This document shows positions 54,231 to 61,642 of a DNA stretch of 61,642 nt, one piece after another. Position numbers and translations under genes: made by a program. The notes under the pieces were generated by a model. The model saw only the letters and a list, made by a program, of their open reading frames with translations. It had not been told where the DNA came from and made no database searches. The DNA is from an uncultured Lachnospiraceae bacterium. Lineage in GTDB: Bacteria > Bacillota > Clostridia > Lachnospirales > Lachnospiraceae. The first letter of the stretch is position 1, and each line of letters opens with the position of its first letter. Where the stretch lies: the NCBI GenBank assembly GCA_910585215.1, contig CAJUDQ010000001.1:155166-216807 (forward strand). The letters are read 5' to 3'.

Positions 54231-54261
54231 ATTATATAACCTAAAGCCAGCTTTAGGTCAA
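54231..54261 (-). promoter_or_regulatory. MerR-type promoter/operator ahead of the esterase
   Basis: TTGACC, 19 bp, TATAAT in minus orientation. The 19-bp spacer contains the dyad ACCTAAAGC-TG-GCTTTAGGT (54239-54258). A 19-bp spacer with a dyad between -35 and -10 is the hallmark of promoters activated by MerR-family regulators. No merR gene lies in the window. Confidence 0.75.
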
Positions 54262-54344
54262 GAAATTTTTTCTTTTTTTAAATAAATGTACAAACAAAAA
54301 AATTCTATTCTTTTTTGACAATTCCTTTCGCTTATGCGTTTAAG

Positions 54345-54380
54345 AAACGGCGCAAAGAAAGTTTTTCTTTTGCGCCGTTT
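54345..54380 (-). terminator. Desulfoferrodoxin terminator
   Basis: AAACGGCGCAAA and TTTGCGCCGTTT (12-bp arms, extended by AG/CT) with a T-rich tail TCTTAAA in minus orientation. Confidence 0.75.
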
Positions 54381-54386
54381 ATACAG

Positions 54387-54761
54387 TTATCCCCGCCAAA
54401 GGCTGTGAAGATTACAATATGCGTATACTGCTTCGACTTCGTCTCCATCGCACAGTGCAAAATGTACTTCTGTTTTATCCTCCGGTTTTAGTACTTTTCT
54501 TTGACTTCCCTGCTTTGTCTGCAATGAAACCCACTCAATATAATGTTCTGGCAGCATAGGGTGTTCCACAGACCCGACATTGACTGTCACCAGATTTCCT
54601 TCTACCTTATATTTAGGAACATGTTTTTCAACAGCGGCATCGGTAGTGCCTGCAACCAGTTCCTTCATCTTTTCCCCGCAGCAGATAATAGGAACATTTG
54701 CATCCTTGATTTTTTCCACAATATTTTCACAGTGTTCACAAATATAATATTTTTGTTCCAT
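54387..54761 (-). CDS. dfx: Desulfoferrodoxin (superoxide reductase)
   Basis: 124 residues. N-terminal Fe centre I motif CEHCENIVEKI plus IICCGEKMKEL (CxxC...CC), then the neelaredoxin domain with center II ligands: HVPKY, VEHPMLPEHYIEWV and CNLHSLWRG (His and Cys ligands). Reduces superoxide to peroxide in anaerobes. ATG 54761 was chosen over the GTG at 54779 because AAAGGA lies just upstream. Monocistronic with its own terminator. Confidence 0.93.
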   Translation of the reverse strand: MEQKYYICEHCENIVEKIKDANVPIICCGEKMKELVAGTTDAAVEKHVPKYKVEGNLVTVNVGSVEHPMLPEHYIEWVSLQTKQGSQRKVLKPEDKTEVHFALCDGDEVEAVYAYCNLHSLWRG

Positions 54762-54829
54762 AACATTTATTCCTTTCACTCTTACAAAATATCAAGTCTC
54801 CTTTTTATTGTTGCACATGAAGAACAAAA

Positions 54830-55522
54830 TTATTCTGTAATATATGGTTTTCTATTTTCAATATACAATTTTCTGTATACATTTACTGCCGCCTTATATT
54901 CATAAATGTCAAATTGCCATCTGGTCTCTTTTATCCAATCTATATTTTCTTCCTTCTGCATATATGGTTTCATATAATTTCTAAGTCTTCGTATATTTTC
55001 TTCATAGCTGTTTTTTGACACCCAGTCCCAATATTCTGCGCTGTTATATTCTTCAAGTGCGATATTATCTCCATAAAACTCCCAGTCCTTCTCTGTATAG
55101 GCTGCCAGACAGAGAATCCCCGACTTTTGTTCTTCTCTGATATCCCAGTTTTTTCTGTTTAAATACCCTATTTTGTCCCAATACACGCAATTTTCTGATT
55201 TTCGCACTTTTGCAAGAATAATAATACAGGATAAATCACAGTCATCTTCACATACCAGAATGGGAAGATTTATTTCCTCATAACCATTCATTTGACCGTC
55301 AATTAATTCCCATATAAAATCATTTTCCCAGTTCCATATCAGTCTTCCGTTCCATGCAGGCAAAAGGCCAAGCATGCTTCCAAAGCGGGAAAGAGCCGGA
55401 CATAAGCCTGCTTTCATATAATTGTCCAAATATTCTACAATGGGTTTTCCATCAATTATCCAATAATGCTCCATATAATGATAGCATGTTTTTACAGCCT
55501 CTACTTTTATTTTATTTTTCAT
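54830..55522 (-). CDS. Unrecognised Trp-rich protein, last gene of the ABC-ATPase operon
   Basis: 230 residues, ATG 55522 behind GAGGAAAC. Soluble, no signal peptide or membrane helix, very rich in Trp/Tyr/Glu (YMEHYWIIDGKPIVEYLDNY; GLLPAWNGRLIWNWENDFIWELI; LVCEDDCDLSCIIILAKVRK; YWDWVSKNSYEENIRRLRNYM). The profile resembles small proteins of unknown function common in Lachnospiraceae, and loosely immunity proteins of polymorphic toxins, but no toxin gene is near. It follows the 222-residue gene by 21 bases. Confidence 0.7.
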   Translation of the reverse strand: MKNKIKVEAVKTCYHYMEHYWIIDGKPIVEYLDNYMKAGLCPALSRFGSMLGLLPAWNGRLIWNWENDFIWELIDGQMNGYEEINLPILVCEDDCDLSCIIILAKVRKSENCVYWDKIGYLNRKNWDIREEQKSGILCLAAYTEKDWEFYGDNIALEEYNSAEYWDWVSKNSYEENIRRLRNYMKPYMQKEENIDWIKETRWQFDIYEYKAAVNVYRKLYIENRKPYITE

Positions 55523-55543
55523 TGTTTCCTCTTTGTATAATAT

Positions 55544-56212
55544 TTATTGTAACCGTTTATCCATAATCCTATCCGGCTCATTATGGATTTTGTATGCGAT
55601 TTTGCTTATTTTATCCCATTTTTTTGAATCCTTCAGACAATCTTGCATCTCAAAAACGGCAGCTTTTATTCTCTCTGCAATTTTTGTTTGCTTTTCACTC
55701 AAGGTGTAATTCCATATATATTTTTTTAAAATAAGAACTGCTGATTCAAACCAGTAGTTATCCGCAATCTCTGAATAGAACTCCAGTTCTTTTATATATT
55801 CTGTAATTCCTATCTTATTTTCTAACAATAACAGGCTGATACGAATCATTTTAAGTTCATTCTCAACCTGCTCCAAAGAAAAAAACTGCATGTCCAAATA
55901 AGATTCTTTATGAATTATTTCGCTATATCTCAAATTCATAATACATTGATATAACAACGTCATTACAATAACCAGAGAATACTGCCGACTGTTATGAGGA
56001 GTCCATAAACTTGTATATGAAATTTTATTATCACAAATCTTTAATAATTGTCTTATAAATTCACTTTCGCCATCTGTAAAAATAACAAAATCCCCATTTT
56101 TTACAGGAAGCTCATCACTTCTTTTTATATATGAAATTTCACAGGAATCACAGGATTTTATTGTTTCCATTTCCTTTTTTTCTATATATATTTTTAAAAT
56201 TTTTTGACGCAT
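55544..56212 (-). CDS. Unrecognised helical protein, middle gene of the ABC-ATPase operon
   Basis: 222 residues, ATG 56212 with a weak AAGGAAACA site. The N-terminal about 75 residues are mixed alpha/beta (DELPVKNGDFVIFTDGESEFI). The rest is helical (VENELKMIRISLLLLENKIG; KQTKIAERIKAAVFEM). Cytoplasmic by composition; LVIVMTLLYQCIM is a short hydrophobic stretch, not a clear membrane helix. Lies 64 bases after the ATPase gene. No family recognised. Confidence 0.65.
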   Translation of the reverse strand: MRQKILKIYIEKKEMETIKSCDSCEISYIKRSDELPVKNGDFVIFTDGESEFIRQLLKICDNKISYTSLWTPHNSRQYSLVIVMTLLYQCIMNLRYSEIIHKESYLDMQFFSLEQVENELKMIRISLLLLENKIGITEYIKELEFYSEIADNYWFESAVLILKKYIWNYTLSEKQTKIAERIKAAVFEMQDCLKDSKKWDKISKIAYKIHNEPDRIMDKRLQ

Positions 56213-56276
56213 GATTTTTCTCTGTTTCCTTCTTTTTTATACCTGCCATAATTGACAAATTACAGCAGGTATTTCA

Positions 56277-58199
56277 CTAATTCTTTTCCTTACAGGTTTC
56301 TTCCTCTGTATCTATTTTTCTATACTGCAAACCTCTCATTCTGCTTACTGCCATTAATAAATCAAGCGGCCTTATCATTTCCAGACATAATTCATATTGA
56401 TGTGTATTGGAAAGCGTTGTATCTCTGGTATTCTCAATCAGTCCTTCTATCTTTTTTCTGCACCTTTCCAGCAAATCAATTTCCTCTTCTCCTGTATCCG
56501 TAAGAAGTTTTTCTGTTAAATAAGCCAGACTGTTTATTTGCCCGTCACAAATTATAGCTGTAATTTTTGTAATATCGGCTATATAATCATTTATTTTAAT
56601 ATATCTTGCATTTTCAATCTGCACATACTCGCTGTAAAAAAACTCATTTTCTCTGGCTGGCATTTGCAGATATCTCTCCTGTGTCCATTGACAGCTCTGC
56701 TTTTCTCTGTCTTTATCAAAGGCCTCGCATAAACAGCTTCTGACATACTGTGTTTTTTCTATTGGTATATAATTATCCATTAAAATTATGGTATCTGCAT
56801 ATTTTAGATATTCGCTGGAGCCTCCAATTACCAGAATTGTCGAAATCCCTTTCTTTTTCAATTCAACAATTCTGTCTGTAAACGGAATAATCGGCTCATT
56901 TTGCACCAGCTTTCTCATATTTTCATCACGAAGCATAAAATTAGCCGCGCTTGTATCCTCATCAATAAGCAAAAGCCTGCTGCCTCCATATACTGCCTCT
57001 ATAATATTGACTGCCTGAGAGACACTTCCGCTTGCTTTTAAAGAAGAAAATGCTTCCACCCTCTGATTTTCAGATATATAAGAAAAAAATGGTGAAATAT
57101 CTGTATCACATATATATCTTCCGTCTTCTGCATATATTTTACAGGCTGTATCATCAGTAATCACATACTCTCTTCCATCTCCTCTTCTATGATGGTAAAT
57201 TCCCTGTTCAATACTGTCAAGAAGTGTACTTTTACCAGAATATCCCCCGCCGGTAATCACTGTAATACCCTTTTTAACACCCATTCCTGTTAAAACCTCT
57301 CCAGTCTGCAGTGGTACAGAAACTTCTAGTTCAGGCGGCGAAACAAAGGGTACCGCATGTCCGGCAGGCTTTTGTGTATCCCCCTCTCTTGGCAGAATAC
57401 TTCCATTTGCAATAAATGCAGTTATATTATGCTCTTTTAAATATTGTCTGATTTCAAGCTGTTGTGAATATAAACGAACATGAGCATCCAAAGCTTCCTT
57501 TTCTATCAGCAGCAACCCATTTGCAATTAAATTTAATACTTCTTTTACTGCTTTAAACCCTGCTTTTCCATTTACACATATTCCATTTAACAATGGAACC
57601 TGAAATTGAATACGCAGCCGAAACGCCTTTTTTTCTTCTAAATAAATACATCCGTTTCTTCGCTGTACTACGGAACTGACAGGCTGTAAAAAAAACTGTG
57701 CTTTTTCTCTTGCGCTTTTTTTATCATTTTGATATTCTTCAGATAAATGATTTACCGAATCAGCCAAAATCCCCAAAACATAATCCTCATACGCCACAGG
57801 ATATGAAACAATTGGATATGTACCAGAAATAAGATGCTCTGGCAGAAATACTAGTAAAATCAGCTTTTGCGGTGTACGAAAGCCTGTACCCATAAACTGA
57901 AAAGACAAATCCTTGTACACATAAATCTTCTCTTCCTCCACTGGCTGCTCTGAACTTCTTACAGAACTTAGATAAATCTGTTTGTCAATATACAATCGAT
58001 TTAAACAGTTTTTCTCCTGCATATGAAATGACATCATCTGTTTCTTAAATTGATTCAAATTATACCTCTTTCCCTGACGATTCGCCAAAATAAATTTATA
58101 ATTGCAGGATTTGTCCAATTGAATTATAGAACAGATATATTCAGAACAGAACATATAATGATTTTCACAAAAGAATTTCCCATAAAAGAAGAACAGCAC
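56277..58199 (-). CDS. Predicted ATPase of the ABC class (PF09818/COG3044 type)
   Basis: About 640 residues. The central ATPase core is clear: GVKKGITVITGGGYSGKSTLLDSIEQGIYHHR (Walker A), GDGREYVITDDTACKIYAEDGR, SSLKASGSVSQAVNIIEAV, RLLLIDEDTSAANFMLRDENM (Walker B) and TILVIGGSSEYLKYADTIILMD. This motif set is that of the ABC_ATPase family. The first 250 residues differ from the usual family N-terminus. The GTG at 58199 has no ribosome site, so the start may be internal (ATGs lie about 11-60 codons in). First large gene of a three-gene operon with a strong promoter at 58367-58395. Function is unknown; nucleic-acid binding is suggested for relatives. Confidence 0.8.
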   Translation of the reverse strand: MLFFFYGKFFCENHYMFCSEYICSIIQLDKSCNYKFILANRQGKRYNLNQFKKQMMSFHMQEKNCLNRLYIDKQIYLSSVRSSEQPVEEEKIYVYKDLSFQFMGTGFRTPQKLILLVFLPEHLISGTYPIVSYPVAYEDYVLGILADSVNHLSEEYQNDKKSAREKAQFFLQPVSSVVQRRNGCIYLEEKKAFRLRIQFQVPLLNGICVNGKAGFKAVKEVLNLIANGLLLIEKEALDAHVRLYSQQLEIRQYLKEHNITAFIANGSILPREGDTQKPAGHAVPFVSPPELEVSVPLQTGEVLTGMGVKKGITVITGGGYSGKSTLLDSIEQGIYHHRRGDGREYVITDDTACKIYAEDGRYICDTDISPFFSYISENQRVEAFSSLKASGSVSQAVNIIEAVYGGSRLLLIDEDTSAANFMLRDENMRKLVQNEPIIPFTDRIVELKKKGISTILVIGGSSEYLKYADTIILMDNYIPIEKTQYVRSCLCEAFDKDREKQSCQWTQERYLQMPARENEFFYSEYVQIENARYIKINDYIADITKITAIICDGQINSLAYLTEKLLTDTGEEEIDLLERCRKKIEGLIENTRDTTLSNTHQYELCLEMIRPLDLLMAVSRMRGLQYRKIDTEEETCKEKN

Positions 58200-58249
58200 A
58201 TCATAACTGCTGCATCTGGTACAATTTAATCAATACTCACATTTTTTAT

Positions 58250-58324
58250 TTATAGTCTACATGTCACAGATATTGGAAGTCCTGAAGTTAATATAATATT
58301 CACATATATAATTGTTCTTATCAT
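58250..58324 (-). CDS. Possible 24-residue leader peptide
   Basis: ATG at 58324 follows AAAAGAGGTGG with a 5-base spacing, one of the best ribosome sites in the region, and lies about 36 bases after the predicted transcript start. The peptide is MIRTIIYVNIILTSG... with a single Cys near the end. It ends 51 bases before the GTG start proposed for the ATPase. Either a leader peptide or a small product; it could also be a chance frame. Confidence 0.4.
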   Translation of the reverse strand: MIRTIIYVNIILTSGLPISVTCRL

Positions 58325-58366
58325 ATTAACCACCTCTTTTCCATATATCTGCAATTTATTTTTTCA

Positions 58367-58395
58367 AGTATAAACAATACTCCAAAAGATGTCAA
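58367..58395 (-). promoter_or_regulatory. Strong sigma-70-type promoter of the ABC-ATPase operon
   Basis: TTGACA, 17 bp, TATACT. The best -35/-10 match seen in the window. It lies in the 353-base gap upstream of the ATPase and downstream of the chemotaxis receptor terminator. Confidence 0.8.
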
Positions 58396-58470
58396 GCAGT
58401 AAATTATAAAAATAATGCGAATGCTGCGCAAATATTATATGAAATACTGCTTAAATTGTTGTAAAATAAA

Positions 58471-58520
58471 AATACCAGATATGATATTTATCCAAATAAA
58501 GAATCACCATATCTGATATT
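58471..58520 (-). terminator. Terminator of the chemotaxis receptor gene
   Basis: 13-bp stem AATATCAGATATG with CATATCTGGTATT (one G-U pair) and a 24-nt loop, followed by TTTATTTTAC in minus orientation. Confidence 0.75.
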
Positions 58521-58553
58521 AAACTCTTTTGCAACAATCTCTAAAACATATAT

Positions 58554-60248
58554 TTATATCTTAAATCTTCCCATCATTTCAACCATAGTCTCTACCTGTG
58601 TTTTCTGTTCTCCACTGATTGCTGCGGTTTCTTCAGAAGTGGCAGAGTTATTATCTACCATTTCCGATACCTTGGTAATGTTTTTATTTATTTCATGCAT
58701 ATATTCTACATCCTGATTCAGCATACCTGCTATCTGTGTCATTTTTTCTGCTGCTCCCTGTGCATCCTCCATTACCTTTTCCATATTTTCCACAGTTTCG
58801 TCTGCAATCAAAATTCCCTTGTCTACAGCCTCTATGGTTTTTTGAATCAGCTTTGTGGTTTCACCTGCTGCCTTTGCCGACTCTTCAGCCAGACTTTTTA
58901 CCTGTTCCGCTACAACTGCAAACCCTTTTCCTGCATTTCCAGCTCTGGCTGCTTCAATCGCTGCATTTAAAGACAACAGATTTGTCTGTGAGGCAATATC
59001 CTCAATTGTAGTAATAATTGACTGAATTTCCTCAGAACATTTACTGATTTCTCCAACGCCTACCTTTAATTCCTCCATCTTCACACTTCCATTTTCAAGC
59101 AGTCCTTTTGTTCTGGTTGCAATCTTTACTGAGTTTTCTGCTTCTGCCGCACTGCTTTCCATATTCTGTGACATCTCCTCAATTAAATATCGAAGGTCAT
59201 TGACTTCTCCTGCCTGTACAGTACAGCTTTCCGCCAAATCCTCTGCTGCATATGCAAGCTGCGCAGAACCGCTGTCAATCTGAAGAGAAGCCTCTCGAAT
59301 AGTGCTTAGAACCTCCCTCATTTTCTCATTAATTATCAAAAAGGATTCCTTTATCTGCATAAATTCTCCGACATAATCCTGATGAATCTCAACATTATAA
59401 TCGCCCTCTCCCATTTTTCCAAGAATCTCGGATATTTCCTGAATCATACTCACAAAATTACATTTCATATAATTAATTGCAGATACCATTTTCCCTACCT
59501 CGCTCTCATTTTCAGTCATTTCAAGCTCAGTATGAAAATCTCCGCCTGCAAGTACAATCAACTGGTCTGATATTTTGACAATCGGCTTTAACAATTCCCG
59601 TTCTGAAAATCTTGTAATACAGATAATCTCAAAAATCAAATAAACAAAAGAAATAAAAAACAAAATCTCTATTATAATCTGAAGAGCATGAATCACACCC
59701 TTCTCATCACTTACTCTGTCCTGAATTTCCTGAATTGTCTGGTCTGTAAGCTTATTTATCTGGTCCGCTATCTGATTATATTTATCTCCAAATACAAGCT
59801 TTTTGGCTTCTTCTATCTTACCCTTTTTTGCAAGCTCCATTGCCTCTTCCTCCAATGGAACCAGTCCATCAGACAATTCCGCAATTTTATCCATATCCTT
59901 CCATTCTGCATCGGTCAAATTATTTTCCTTTAATCCGGCTCTTGCAATATCACGGTTTTTATCTTCATTCAGCTCTTTCATATATGCATTATAATAGCTC
60001 TGCTCTCCCGTTGCTGCATGAGAATGTACGGCATCTGTAAGCGTTTTTGAACCCATACGATATTGATTCAGATACATAGTGGTTTCCAGCTGTTCTCCCT
60101 CCTTGGCAGAAAGCAGTGTATTCATTCCAAGCGAAGATACAAGCAACACACCCCCTACAATTACAGTAACAACCGAAGATTTTTCAATTTTTTTCAGTCT
60201 GACAGACTGACTCTCATTATTTTTTTCTTTTATTTTCGTTTTTTTCAT
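58554..60248 (-). CDS. Methyl-accepting chemotaxis protein
   Basis: 564 residues. TM1 about 25-48, extracellular helical four-helix-bundle-like sensor about 50-187, TM2 about 188-212, HAMP, then the signalling domain. Tip motif: EDIASQTNLLSLNAAIEAARAGNAGKGFAVVAEQVKSLAEES. No C-terminal pentapeptide is evident. No che or flagellar gene lies in the window. ATG 60248 follows AAGGAATGATTAGAT. It has a long 5' leader (60249-60580) containing hairpins and a small frame. Confidence 0.92.
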   Translation of the reverse strand: MKKTKIKEKNNESQSVRLKKIEKSSVVTVIVGGVLLVSSLGMNTLLSAKEGEQLETTMYLNQYRMGSKTLTDAVHSHAATGEQSYYNAYMKELNEDKNRDIARAGLKENNLTDAEWKDMDKIAELSDGLVPLEEEAMELAKKGKIEEAKKLVFGDKYNQIADQINKLTDQTIQEIQDRVSDEKGVIHALQIIIEILFFISFVYLIFEIICITRFSERELLKPIVKISDQLIVLAGGDFHTELEMTENESEVGKMVSAINYMKCNFVSMIQEISEILGKMGEGDYNVEIHQDYVGEFMQIKESFLIINEKMREVLSTIREASLQIDSGSAQLAYAAEDLAESCTVQAGEVNDLRYLIEEMSQNMESSAAEAENSVKIATRTKGLLENGSVKMEELKVGVGEISKCSEEIQSIITTIEDIASQTNLLSLNAAIEAARAGNAGKGFAVVAEQVKSLAEESAKAAGETTKLIQKTIEAVDKGILIADETVENMEKVMEDAQGAAEKMTQIAGMLNQDVEYMHEINKNITKVSEMVDNNSATSEETAAISGEQKTQVETMVEMMGRFKI

Positions 60249-60424
60249 ATCTAATCATTCCTTCCACGCTGCCAAATAATACAGCCAGCAATTAATATGT
60301 AACCAAACACATTTATTTCCTGACCATCAAAATATGATAATACGGACTATGACAGCTTTTTTTATTTGTTACTCCGTTTTGTTTATTTACAATATTTTCT
60401 CTTTCACACCCTTTCTTTTTTCTT

Positions 60425-60514
60425 TCATATATACATCCTTCTAAAGTAAATACCCGAGACAATCGCTACTTTTAGAAATGATTTCAATATGAAAATGGTA
60501 AAACATAAATGCAT
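60425..60514 (-). CDS. Possible 29-residue hydrophobic leader peptide upstream of the chemotaxis receptor
   Basis: ATG at 60514 follows AAGAGG directly, and the frame runs MHLCFTIFILKSFLKVAIVS... to RRMYI. It overlaps the hairpin TTCTAAAAGTA/TACTTTAGAA and lies downstream of a 9-bp perfect stem at 60551-60577. Hydrophobic with a basic end, like small membrane or leader peptides. An overlapping frame from ATG 60506 is shorter. Low confidence that it is made. Confidence 0.35.
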   Translation of the reverse strand: MHLCFTIFILKSFLKVAIVSGIYFRRMYI

Positions 60515-60550
60515 TCACCTCTTACCAATATTTTGAATCATCTGCCCAGA

Positions 60551-60577
60551 GCCCTGTATAAATATACAATACAGGGC
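60551..60577 (-). repeat. GC-rich hairpin in the chemotaxis-receptor leader
   Basis: GCCCTGTAT and ATACAGGGC, 9-bp perfect arms with a 9-nt loop. No U-run follows, so it is likely a structured leader element rather than a terminator. The rest of the 60249-60767 gap is AT-rich, with a weaker stem (AATAAG/CTTATT with inner CTGT/ACAG) near 60630-60680 that could end the transcript of the small gene at 60768. Confidence 0.5.
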
Positions 60578-60767
60578 GGCCAAAGACAACCAACACTTCT
60601 GTTGATTGCAGGATTTACAGAATAAAAACAAATAAGTACCTGTGAATATACAGAACTAGAAACGCCTTATTCTTTTTAAAAACGTACAAAAAATATTGCT
60701 TCTTTGATGATATCAAAATTTTTTGTATTCGTCAACCTTTCTATTAAAAAAAGTAGGAAAATCTGTA

Positions 60768-60953
60768 TTATTTTTCCTTTTTTGTGCATATCCTGTATAC
60801 TTCTGCCATATAAGCAGCAGATATATTTTTTACATTCTCCATACGGTTTTTTCGTTCCTTATCATCAATAACTGGAGAAAATACTTTGACACTGCAACAG
60901 CATTTTTCATTGTCATTTGTATATGTGTCTATTAATTCATATATATCTTCCAT
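60768..60953 (-). CDS. Small hypothetical protein, 61 residues
   Basis: ATG 60953 behind AAAGG with a 10-base spacing; an upstream in-frame start at 61010 or 60989 is possible. Charged soluble peptide (MEDIYELIDTYTNDNEKCCC; DDKERKNRMENVKNISAAYM) with three adjacent Cys. Similar short proteins often sit beside recombinase genes of integrated elements, and this one is divergent from the recombinase at 61208. No family recognised. Confidence 0.55.
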   Translation of the reverse strand: MEDIYELIDTYTNDNEKCCCSVKVFSPVIDDKERKNRMENVKNISAAYMAEVYRICTKKEK

Positions 60954-61207
60954 AAAACTGTTACCTTTCTGCACAATTCTTTTTTTCATGGTCATTCTTT
61001 TTTCATACAATCTATCTTTATATAACTTTTTGGTTTGATTTTTGTATAATCCTCTCTGTGATTTCTTGTGTAGTTTTTTCTATTGTTTTTATTCAATTCA
61101 TTATATTCTTAAAAGTTTCCTCTGTGCATTTATCATTATTTCTGTAATAACAGCATAGATTCAGCAATATATTATAATAATTTAGTAAAAAGTCATTTAA
61201 CGCTATA

Positions 61208-61606
61208 ATGAATAACAATTCAAATCTGGTATTACAGCCTGATGAAATTATCACTTATTTAAGAAAATCCAGAACAGATAACCCTGATGAATCTATAGAA
61301 GAAATTCTTCAAAAGCATGAAATCCAGCTTCGGGAATATGCCCGCACTGTTTTAAATATTGAACTGTCGGACACTTATATTCTGCGCGAAGTGATTTCCG
61401 GTGAAACAATTGAAGCACGTCCGCAAATGCAAAAATTACTGAAGCTTATAGAAAATCCAAAGCAGAAGGCAGTGCTTGTAATAGAACCTCAAAGACTAAG
61501 CCGTGGTGATTTGGAAGACTGCGGACATTTGATAAATATGCTGCGTTTTACAAAAACCATAGTAATCACTCCTGTCAGAACTTATCATCTGGAAGATAAG
61601 TATGAC
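61208..61606 (+). CDS. Large serine recombinase (partial, contig end)
   Basis: 133 genomic codons from ATG 61208. The catalytic domain start ITYLRKSRTDNPDESIEEIL carries the nucleophile Ser in LRKSR. The motif VLVIEPQRLSRGDLEDCGHLINML follows, as in large serine integrases/transposases (TnpX/phage type) that cut at att sites. The frame continues into adapter sequence from 61607, so those final codons are artificial. It is divergent from the small gene at 60768, which together suggests one end of an integrated element. The 197-base gap between them (61011-61207) is AT-rich and could hold an att site, which I cannot locate. Confidence 0.88.
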
Positions 61607-61642
61607 AGATCGGAAGAGCGTCGTGTAGGGAAAGAGTGTGTC
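61607..61642. other. Illumina adapter contamination at contig end
   Basis: From 61607 the sequence AGATCGGAAGAGCGTC... matches the standard TruSeq-type adapter (recalled from memory) for 33 bases, to 61639, followed by GTC. It is not genomic and breaks the recombinase reading frame's meaning. Confidence 0.95.

Overview
The window is AT-rich, low-GC Gram-positive DNA, most likely from a gut clostridium of the Lachnospiraceae type. This is inferred from the gene families: NfnAB, type III glutamine synthetase, class II aldolase, class B sortase, cohesin/dockerin surface proteins, a FtsEX-M23 module, a VanG-type cluster and BspA-like leucine-rich repeats. No 16S gene is present, so the species is not fixed. 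Nearly all genes lie on the minus strand. The last 36 bases (61607-61642) are not genomic: they match an Illumina adapter, so the window ends at an uncleaned contig end.

Layout. 1-5.5 kb: surface and mobile region with a BspA-like LRR protein (cut by the window edge), a dockerin protein, a cohesin protein with a wall-anchor tail, a small serine recombinase flanked by palindromes, and an MNT nucleotidyltransferase followed by a decayed HEPN partner. 5.6-12.8 kb: a VanG-type cluster in the order vanR, vanS, TraX-like, vanW, D-Ala-D-Ser-type ligase, vanXY, NhaC antiporter. The ligase carries a one-base frameshift and no serine racemase is present, so the cluster is probably not functional as it stands. 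12.8-15 kb: a GHKL/LytTR two-component system. 15.2-20.3 kb: two coiled-coil proteins, a lipoprotein, an HDOD protein and enolase. 20.4-26 kb: CtpA protease, M23 hydrolase, FtsX, FtsE and a CdaR-type regulator. 26-35.6 kb: housekeeping genes, namely a sugar ABC ATPase, RidA, CvfB, tRNA-Gln, CoaBC, CoaX, a CapA-like protein, a YesL-like protein and NfnAB. 36-44.8 kb: GNAT, HAD, cyclophilin, a TPM/zinc-ribbon pair, glutamine synthetase III with a long structured leader, a sortase with a Pro-Thr-Glu tail, and aldolase. 44.8-49.6 kb: MoxR ATPase next to a DUF58-transglutaminase fusion. 49.7-54.8 kb: the only plus-strand genes (membrane protein, HD protein, Crp/Fnr regulator), a truncated cotJC, a Ca-binding-type repeat protein, a secreted esterase behind a MerR-type promoter, and desulfoferrodoxin. 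54.8-58.4 kb: an operon with a predicted ABC-class ATPase (PF09818 type), two unrecognised proteins and a possible leader peptide. 58.5-61.6 kb: a chemotaxis receptor with a long leader, a small unknown protein, and the start of a large serine recombinase cut by the contig end.

The most interesting items are: (1) the ATPase operon at 54.8-58.4 kb with two orphan proteins and a perfect promoter; (2) the cohesin/dockerin pair beside a recombinase and repeated palindromes; (3) the structured glnN leader; (4) the 19-bp-spacer palindromic promoter ahead of the esterase; (5) the broken VanG ligase; and (6) the DUF58-transglutaminase fusion.
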